Source: Bacteroidia bacterium
GTDB lineage: Bacteria > Bacteroidota > Bacteroidia > Cytophagales > Cyclobacteriaceae
DNA length: 11,382 nucleotides
Direction: 5' to 3'
Assembly: GCA_016650355.1 (NCBI GenBank)
Contig: JAENVX010000344.1
Coordinates: 1 to 11,382 of the forward strand
A program made the position numbers and the translations under genes. The notes under the pieces were generated by a model. That model made no database searches. It saw nothing but the letters and a program-made list of their open reading frames with translations, and had not been told where the DNA came from. Shown in pieces: positions 7,031-11,382 of this stretch. How positions within the stretch are numbered: the stretch's first letter is position 1; every line of letters begins with the position of its first letter.

Positions 7031-8262
7031 GCAACTTTCAACTTGCTATACTGTGACTTATTGAATTTCTCCTCCGCGTAAGTTCGGTTGATTATCAGCC
7101 TATCGGTCGTTTTTTCAGAAGGTAAATCAAACATGGCGTCAGTGATTATCGCTTCGCATATAGAGCGCAAACCACGGGCACCTAATTTGTAGCTCATCGC
7201 TTTTTCAACAATAAAGTCGATGGCGCCTTCTTTAAATTCAACTTCAATGCTCTCCATTTCAAACAATTTTTTATACTGCTTGACCAAAGCATTTTTTGGT
7301 TCCGTCAAAATTTTCGTTAGCGCAACACGATCCAATGGGTTTAAGAAAGCAACTACCGGCAATCGGCCGATTAATTCAGGAATCAATCCAAAGCTTTTCA
7401 AATCCTGAGCGGATACAAACTGGAGGAGGTTGTCCTTGTCAATTTCTCCAGGTTGTAAACTGTTGGCGGTGGCAACAAAACCAAGAGGCTGCGTATTCAA
7501 TCTTCGTGCGATAAATCGCGTGATGCCCTCAAAGGCCCCACCACATATAAATAAAATGTTCTCAGTATTTACGGTGATCATTTTTTGATCGGGATGTTTC
7601 CTTCCACCTTGAGGTGGTACGTTTACTGCTGTTCCCTCCAAAAGTTTTAGAAGAGCTTGCTGAACTCCTTCACCACTTACATCCCGCGTAATTGAGGGGT
7701 TGTCTGATTTACGGGCAATTTTATCAATCTCGTCAATATATACGATGCCCCTTTCAGCAGCTTCCACATTATAATCGGCAGCTTGCAACAGTCTAGTCAA
7801 AATACTTTCAACGTCTTCGCCAACATAACCGGCTTCTGTGAGTACGGTTGCATCTGCAATGCAAAACGGAACTTGAAGCAACTTAGCAAGAGTCTTCGCC
7901 AGATAGGTTTTACCTGTTCCGGTTTCACCAACCATAATAATGTTTGATTTTTCGATGGTTACATCACTCTCCAATTTTTTCTGCATGAGGCGCTTGTAGT
8001 GATTGTAGACCGCGACTGACATAATCTTTTTCGCGTCATCCTGGCCGATTACGTATTCATCGAGGAACTTCTTGATCTCCCTTGGTTTGATTAGCTTAAA
8101 ATTTGGCAGATTACCAGCCTCAACTTTATTCTTCTTTTCCTCCAGAAGAATAGTGCTGGCTTGGGTTACGCATTTATCACAGATATGCGCATGTATTCCT
8201 GAGATCATCAGGTCGACATCTTTTTTGTTTCTTCCGCAAAACGAACACGTAACTTCAGCCAT
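7027..8262 (-). CDS. clpX: ATP-dependent Clp protease ATP-binding subunit ClpX
   Basis: ClpX is a hexameric AAA+ unfoldase that feeds tagged substrates into ClpP. The 411-residue protein starts with the zinc-binding dimerisation domain (C6, C9, C28, C31). The AAA+ module follows, with Walker A GETGTGKT (112-119), pore loop GYVGED (145-150), Walker B IVYIDEID (173-180), the RKH loop (221-223), and the LGF variant of the ClpP-docking IGF loop (260-262). Arg-finger region LIPELIGRLP is at 293-302 and sensor II GARGLR at 361-366. All key residues are present, so it should be active. It lies 116 bases after clpP, with an exact promoter -7 box in that gap, and it converges with lpxB, overlapping by four bases. 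Start is ATG at 8260-8262. Confidence 0.98.
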   Translation of the reverse strand: MAEVTCSFCGRNKKDVDLMISGIHAHICDKCVTQASTILLEEKKNKVEAGNLPNFKLIKPREIKKFLDEYVIGQDDAKKIMSVAVYNHYKRLMQKKLESDVTIEKSNIIMVGETGTGKTYLAKTLAKLLQVPFCIADATVLTEAGYVGEDVESILTRLLQAADYNVEAAERGIVYIDEIDKIARKSDNPSITRDVSGEGVQQALLKLLEGTAVNVPPQGGRKHPDQKMITVNTENILFICGGAFEGITRFIARRLNTQPLGFVATANSLQPGEIDKDNLLQFVSAQDLKSFGLIPELIGRLPVVAFLNPLDRVALTKILTEPKNALVKQYKKLFEMESIEVEFKEGAIDFIVEKAMSYKLGARGLRSICEAIITDAMFDLPSEKTTDRLIINRTYAEEKFNKSQYSKLKVA

Positions 8263-8301
8263 TTTTATAGTTGGTTAGTCAATCTACATTTTAGCCAATT
8301 G

Positions 8302-8309
8302 CAAAGGTA
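8302..8309 (-). promoter_or_regulatory. Promoter -7 box between clpP and clpX
   Basis: Read on the minus strand, TACCTTTG (followed by CAA) is an exact TAnnTTTG Bacteroidota -7 box, 39 bases before the clpX ATG. The -33 position lacks a clear TTG. It suggests that clpX can be transcribed independently of clpP, giving a leader of roughly 30 bases. Confidence 0.5.
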
Positions 8310-8378
8310 CCATTTTTCTGATTATCGCATTAGTGCCAGCGTTATCATTAAACAGGTATTGACGAATTAGCTACTCGA

Positions 8379-9053
8379 TCATTTTTTTATCCTTTCCAAA
8401 ACCTCGTCAATTAGGCCGTATTCTTTAGCGTCAGAAGAACGCATCCAATAGTCTCGATCAGAATCTTTTTCAATTTTTTCATAGGTCTGTCCACTGTGTT
8501 TCGAAATAATGTTGTACAAATCTCTTTTCAATTCAAGCGTTTGTTTCATTGATATTTCCATGTCGGAAGAAGTTCCTTGCATGCCGGCTGAAGGCTGATG
8601 AATCATAATTCTTGAATGTGGCAAGCCTGATCTTTTCTTAGTTGCTCCTGCTGCTAGAAGCACAGCCCCCATGGATGCAGCCAAGCCTATGCAAACGGTG
8701 GCAACATCTGGATTTATATACTGCATGGTATCGTAAATACCTAATCCTGCGTAAACAGAGCCACCAGGACTATTGATGTACATAATTATATCTTTTTTCG
8801 GATCGGAAGATTCAAGGAAAAGTAATTGAGCGATTAGTAAATTAGCAATCTGATCATCGATTCCCATTCCAAGGAAAATAATGCGGTCAGAAATAAGGCG
8901 GGTAAAAACATCAATTGCGCGAAAATTGCCGGGCCGTTCTTCGATAACATATTGTGTCATATTCTCTACCTTTTGGGCATAGCTATCGATGGTGTTTCCA
9001 CTCATACCCATGTGGTGTACAGCATACTTTCTGAATTCGTTGTTGTGGTTCAT
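8379..9053 (-). CDS. clpP: ATP-dependent Clp protease proteolytic subunit ClpP
   Basis: ClpP is the tetradecameric serine peptidase that degrades proteins unfolded by ClpX. The catalytic triad is visible: S127 in GLAASMGAVLLAAG, H152 in MIHQPSAG, and D201 in DSDRDYWM. SPGGSV (95-100) forms the substrate-binding and oxyanion region. The 224-residue length includes about 30-40 residues ahead of the conserved core (starting near YVIEERPGNFRAIDVF), so an N-terminal propeptide or phylum-specific extension is likely; the segment NEFRKYAVHHMGM is familiar from Bacteroidota ClpP. The handle loop reads HQPSAGMQG rather than the common HQPxGGxQG, a mild change. ATG 9051-9053 is preceded by AGGAAT. It lies downstream of the tig terminator and upstream of clpX. 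Confidence 0.97.
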   Translation of the reverse strand: MNHNNEFRKYAVHHMGMSGNTIDSYAQKVENMTQYVIEERPGNFRAIDVFTRLISDRIIFLGMGIDDQIANLLIAQLLFLESSDPKKDIIMYINSPGGSVYAGLGIYDTMQYINPDVATVCIGLAASMGAVLLAAGATKKRSGLPHSRIMIHQPSAGMQGTSSDMEISMKQTLELKRDLYNIISKHSGQTYEKIEKDSDRDYWMRSSDAKEYGLIDEVLERIKK

Positions 9054-9146
9054 ATTCCTATTTTTTTTGTTTCTCCGTGTATTTAGTCGGTAAGCGATTG
9101 TTTTTATTGTTATTCCAATTTCAATGTTACTAAAGGAACCGACAAT

Positions 9147-9181
9147 AAAAAAGCCCTCATCCTATTGATGAGAGCTCTTTT
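9147..9181 (-). terminator. Intrinsic terminator after tig
   Basis: On the minus strand the arms AAAAGAGCTCTCATC (9181-9167) and GATGAGGGCTTTTTT (9161-9147) pair over 15 positions with a 5-base AATAG loop, ending in a run of six T. Two pairs are G-U wobbles on the minus-strand RNA but would be A-C mismatches on the plus strand, so the structure is built for the tig-clpP direction. It begins about 40 bases after the tig stop and separates tig from clpP. Confidence 0.85.
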
Positions 9182-9220
9182 TAAACGGTTTGCGATGGTA
9201 GAAGGTTCAGTTTTAGTTGC

Positions 9221-10576
9221 TTAATGATTATGTTCAGCAGCTACCTTTTTAAACTCATCTAAACTTACTTTCTTTTGGCTAACAGTTATCGTTTCTCGAA
9301 TTGCTTTCATGATCTTTTCCGAGCGCAGTTGGTTGTAAAGGTTCATAAAGTTTTTTCCATCCTGGCCAGAAAGATAATTGTCAGCAATACCTTCCATTTT
9401 ATCTCCTAGCTGTTCTGCAAAAGCCTGCCCGCCAAATTGTTGCAATATCATCTCTTTTGCTTTGGCCTTAACTTCTGCAGCTTCTACAGTTAACTTCAAG
9501 TCTTCGGCAATTTTATTTTTCACCAAATCCCACTTTAGAGATTCTTTGTATTGATTGAATTCTTTTTCAAGAATATCATCCGTCACTTTCCCTTCACTTG
9601 TAGCCTTTAACCATAATTTCAAAAAGTTATCGGGCATATTTATTTTGGTGTGATCGACAAAGTGGTGCTGGATTTCATGATCAAGTAAATGATCCGTTTC
9701 GCGCTTGTAATTTTCAGCGATGGTCTCATTAACCTTTGCGATAAATTCCTCCTCGGTTTTCACGACATCTTTTCCAAACACTTTGTCAAAAAGCTCCGTA
9801 TTTATTTGGGCTGACTCGGTGCGGCTTATAGTAGTAATCTTAGAGGTAAATTTTCCAGATGCAGTTTTGGCTTCATCTGCGGAAACATTGATAGCTTGGG
9901 CAATTAGGTTTTCGTCTGTAAATAGGTTGGCAATGTCAAACTCTACTTCGTCCTCTTTCTTAAGGCCAATGAATTTTTTCTGCTCCTGCTTTTGAACCTT
10001 TTCAATGGAAATGTAGGAGCTTTTCTTATCGTCTTCCAATCTCACACCATCAATGGCAACAATTTCACCAAATAGATTATCTGTGGCTTCGCTTGTTTCC
10101 GGATATGAAACTTGTCCGAACCGTTCCTTTAAGTCCGTCAGCGTCTCATCAAATACTTTCTTATCTACCTCAATAGAGTAGGATTTTATTTTTACGTTTG
10201 AAGACAGGTCGTAAGTGAAGTCATCCACCATGCCTACTTGAAATTCGAATACAAAATCTTTCTGATTGTCCCAATCAATTGCCCTTGCCTTGTCGGAATT
10301 TGGAAGTGGATCACCAAGGATGCGCAGCTTGTTATCTTTGATATAGTCCGAAATTGAATGTGAGATAAGATTGTTTACTTCCTCTACTAAAATTGACTTT
10401 CCATACATTTTTTTTATCACACCTGTTGGGACTTTACCCTGACGGAAACCCTTGATGTTTGCCTTGCGCGAATAGTCCCTGAGTTTTACTTCTACTTTGG
10501 GTTGGTAATCACTTTCAGTTAGCGTAACTTTAATAAGTCCGTCTGTTGCGTTCTGTTTGTCAAGTGTAATGTTCAA
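9221..10576 (-). CDS. tig: Trigger factor (ribosome-bound chaperone)
   Basis: Trigger factor binds the ribosome exit tunnel and shields nascent chains. The 451-residue length is usual. The N-terminal ribosome-binding domain has the signature GFRQGKVP (43-50). The central FKBP-like region (about 155-250) is divergent: it lacks the FxGG and FIPGFE-type segments of active prolyl isomerases and instead reads LFGEIVAIDG and KKFIGLKKEDEVEF. The C-terminal helical chaperone arms follow (about 255-440), ending in a His-rich tail AEHNH. The start codon is TTG (10574-10576). The frame has a stop at 10601-10603, no ATG between, and no internal ATG before residue 57, which would delete the ribosome-binding loop. 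MNITLDKQNATDGLIKV fits family N-termini. It is preceded by tRNA-Leu and a hairpin and followed by a terminator. Confidence 0.95.
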   Translation of the reverse strand: MNITLDKQNATDGLIKVTLTESDYQPKVEVKLRDYSRKANIKGFRQGKVPTGVIKKMYGKSILVEEVNNLISHSISDYIKDNKLRILGDPLPNSDKARAIDWDNQKDFVFEFQVGMVDDFTYDLSSNVKIKSYSIEVDKKVFDETLTDLKERFGQVSYPETSEATDNLFGEIVAIDGVRLEDDKKSSYISIEKVQKQEQKKFIGLKKEDEVEFDIANLFTDENLIAQAINVSADEAKTASGKFTSKITTISRTESAQINTELFDKVFGKDVVKTEEEFIAKVNETIAENYKRETDHLLDHEIQHHFVDHTKINMPDNFLKLWLKATSEGKVTDDILEKEFNQYKESLKWDLVKNKIAEDLKLTVEAAEVKAKAKEMILQQFGGQAFAEQLGDKMEGIADNYLSGQDGKNFMNLYNQLRSEKIMKAIRETITVSQKKVSLDEFKKVAAEHNH

Positions 10577-10635
10577 GGTGATAGAGTTTTTGGTTAACGA
10601 TCAATCTTCTGCAATAACTAAAGTTCAAGAATTAG

Positions 10636-10677
10636 GAACCCTCAGTCCTGGAAATAAGTTACCAAGAATGAGGGCTC
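10636..10677 (-). other. Stem-loop between tRNA-Leu and tig
   Basis: On the minus strand GAGCCCTCATTCTTGG (10677-10662) and CCAGGACTGAGGGTTC (10651-10636) pair over 16 positions with one T-C mismatch and two G-U wobbles; the loop is TAACTTATTT. The wobbles would be C-A or A-C mismatches on the plus strand, so the RNA form is minus. It begins nine bases after the tRNA 3' end and ends 60 bases before the tig start. There is no U-tract after it, so it is either a weak terminator for the tRNA, a processing signal, or part of a tig leader. Confidence 0.6.
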
Positions 10678-10685
10678 TGTTGTTG

Positions 10686-10767
10686 TGCGCATGGAGGGAC
10701 TCGAACCCCCACGCCTTGCGGCACCAGATCCTAAGTCTGGCACGGCTACCAATTACGCCACATGCGC
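10686..10767 (-). tRNA. tRNA-Leu (anticodon UAG)
   Basis: The 82-base minus-strand sequence folds as a class II tRNA. The acceptor stem is GCGCATG/CATGCGC with discriminator A. The D arm contains TAATTGGTAG. The anticodon stem CCAGA/TCTGG encloses loop CTTAGGA, so the anticodon is UAG and it reads CUN leucine codons. The extra arm is GCC-GCAA-GGC with a GNRA-type loop, and the T arm is GGGGG-TTCGAGT-CCCTC. The 3' CCA is not encoded (CAA follows). A run of eight A precedes the 5' end. It lies upstream of tig on the same strand. Confidence 0.96.
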
Positions 10768-10843
10768 ATTTTTTTTGATCTGATTCATAAATTTTCGCAT
10801 CAAAACCCGCAAAATTCTTGAATCGAAAGCTAAAAATGGAGTG

Positions 10844-10851
10844 CAAATTTA
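10844..10851 (-). promoter_or_regulatory. Promoter -7 box for tRNA-Leu (and possibly tig)
   Basis: Minus-strand TAAATTTG (followed by CACTCC) is an exact TAnnTTTG Bacteroidota -7 element. It lies 76 bases upstream of the mature tRNA 5' end, giving a leader of roughly 70 bases to be removed by RNase P. No clear TTG is found at -33. tig has no separate exact -7 box between it and the tRNA, so this may drive both. Confidence 0.55.
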
Positions 10852-10922
10852 GAGATTATTCCTTACCAGTAAAGGGTAGGATGAAAAATAAGAAGAAGTT
10901 TGTAGAAGCAACATTAGCGTTT

Positions 10923-10961
10923 TAGTATTTGATCAGGAAGTTTCGATTGGTAATATTTGAT
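10923..10961 (+). repeat. Direct repeat upstream of rel
   Basis: TAGTATTTGAT (10923-10933) and TAATATTTGAT (10951-10961) match at 10 of 11 positions, with start points 28 bases apart. The pair overlaps the proposed rel promoter, so the repeat may be two promoter-like elements or a binding site for a regulator; which one cannot be seen from sequence. Confidence 0.6.
10928..10959 (+). promoter_or_regulatory. Probable promoter of the rel gene
   Basis: TTTG (10928-10931) and AATATTTG (10952-10959) are separated by 20 bases. This matches the Bacteroidota -33/-7 architecture (TTTG, about 19-21 bases, TAnnTTTG) with one mismatch in the -7 box. Transcription would start near 10966, about 20 bases before the GTG start. 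It is divergent from the tRNA-Leu promoter. Confidence 0.5.
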
Positions 10962-10971
10962 AATCATTAAA

Positions 10972-10982
10972 ATCAGTCTGAT
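10972..10982 (+). repeat. Small palindrome before rel start
   Basis: ATCAG-T-CTGAT is a perfect inverted repeat with 5-base arms around a single base, ending two bases before the GTG start and just downstream of the predicted transcription start. It could be an operator half or chance; 5-base arms are too short to decide. Confidence 0.3.
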
Positions 10983-10984
10983 AA

Positions 10985-11382
10985 GTGGTAATTGATGAAG
11001 TAGAGGAGAAGAAAGAGATAATCGGCCGATATCGAAGGCTGTTAAGAAAAGCCAAACCAATTCTGGAAGCTGGTGATGCTAAGTTAATAAAGCGAGCCTT
11101 TACCATTTCTATGGAGGCGCATAAAAACATGCGCAGAAAATCCGGGGAACCGTATATTTTTCATCCTTTAACGGTTGCTGAAATATGTGTGGAAGAGATT
11201 GGACTTGGAACTACATCCATTATTGCAGCTCTGCTTCACGATGTAGTTGAGGATACCGACATCGAACTCGAAACAATCCAGCGTATTTTTGGTAAGAAGA
11301 TTGCGAAAATAATTGACGGGCTTACAAAAATCCGTGGCGTATTTGAATACGGTTCTTCACAACAGGCCGAGAACTTTCGCAA
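10985..11382 (+). CDS. RelA/SpoT-type (p)ppGpp synthetase/hydrolase, 5' part
   Basis: The first 132 codons of a long RSH protein that sets the stringent-response alarmone (p)ppGpp; the rest lies beyond the window. The protein starts MVIDEVEEKKEIIGRYRRLL, then has the HD hydrolase domain. Metal and catalytic signatures are RRKSGEPYIFHP (H60 at its end) and ALLHDVVEDT (H85, D86, E89, D90), followed by DGLTKIRG. The intact HDxxED motif means ppGpp hydrolysis is likely retained, unlike RelA-only enzymes. The synthetase, TGS and ACT domains cannot be checked. The frame opens after TAA at 10982-10984, and GTG 10985 is the first usable start; the next ATG (11111, residue 43) would cut off conserved N-terminal helices. 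No Shine-Dalgarno is visible. The frame has no stop to the window edge. Confidence 0.94.
   Translation, partial: MVIDEVEEKKEIIGRYRRLLRKAKPILEAGDAKLIKRAFTISMEAHKNMRRKSGEPYIFHPLTVAEICVEEIGLGTTSIIAALLHDVVEDTDIELETIQRIFGKKIAKIIDGLTKIRGVFEYGSSQQAENFR

Noticed and set aside
9122..9129. Minus-strand TAACATTG as a clpP promoter -7 box
   Set aside because: One mismatch and the nearest TTG is only 13 bases upstream, too close for the -33/-7 spacing; a clpP promoter should exist after the terminator but I cannot place it.
10625..10846. Minus-strand 73-codon ORF over tRNA-Leu
   Set aside because: It translates through a well-formed tRNA gene and is not a protein gene.
10881..10925. 14-codon ORF (MKNKKKFVEATLAF) preceded by purine-rich AAAGGGTAGG, upstream of rel; possible leader peptide
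   Set aside because: It lies before the proposed rel promoter, has no run of regulatory codons and no downstream attenuator hairpin; an ORF this short is expected by chance in AT-rich DNA.
10952..10970. GATAATCATTA near the rel promoter resembling a Fur-box half
   Set aside because: Only one half-site matches and the flanks do not continue the pattern; AT-rich intergenic DNA gives such matches often.
1..11382. Mobile element, phage, CRISPR array or defence/biosynthetic cluster
   Set aside because: No transposase, integrase, long terminal repeats or spaced palindromic repeats were seen; every substantial ORF belongs to a known core family, and no gap exceeds about 220 bases.

Overview
The window looks like ordinary chromosomal core genome from a member of the Bacteroidota, most likely a Cytophagales-type bacterium. 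Three things point there. The protein sequences match that phylum: a PorE-like multidomain OmpA protein, an RSH protein beginning EKKEIIGRYRRLL, and a QueE beginning KLPLMEDFYTIQGEG. Several intergenic regions carry exact copies of the Bacteroidota -7 promoter element TAnnTTTG. Most starts lack a Shine-Dalgarno sequence. The base composition is AT-leaning. The genus cannot be fixed from this stretch.

Layout. Positions 1-2337 (+): 3' end of lepA (translation factor EF4), folD (one-carbon folate metabolism) and queE (7-deazaguanine synthesis), closely spaced. Positions 2423-4345 (+): a 640-residue secreted protein with TPR, PD40 propeller, a carboxypeptidase-regulatory-like domain and a C-terminal OmpA peptidoglycan-binding domain, the architecture of the type IX secretion component PorE. 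Positions 4359-5327 (-): hldD, the LPS heptose epimerase. Positions 5431-7030 (+): a 6-pyruvoyl-tetrahydropterin-synthase-family enzyme and lpxB (lipid A). Positions 7027-10767 (-), in transcription order: tRNA-Leu(UAG), tig, clpP, clpX, a nascent-chain folding and protein-degradation block. Positions 10985-11382 (+): the 5' end of a RelA/SpoT-type (p)ppGpp gene that begins with GTG and runs off the window.

How the genes fit together. The tig-clpP-clpX block links co-translational folding to ATP-dependent proteolysis. It is subdivided: a good intrinsic terminator follows tig, and an exact promoter -7 box sits between clpP and clpX. queE and the pterin synthase could both serve queuosine synthesis, but they are 3 kb apart and the pterin enzyme carries the C-x5-HGH spacing of animal PTPS rather than the C-x3-HGH of E. 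coli QueD. hldD and lpxB both feed outer-membrane LPS assembly, and the PorE-like protein probably ties envelope machinery to peptidoglycan.

I found no convincing undescribed system, phage, IS element or CRISPR array. The points most worth a second look are small: the pterin enzyme's specificity, two related RNA hairpins flanking tig, the TTG start of tig, the GTG-started rel gene with repeated upstream motifs, a 10-bp tandem duplication abutting the PorE-like start codon, and the lpxB/clpX stop codons interlocked on one CTAG.
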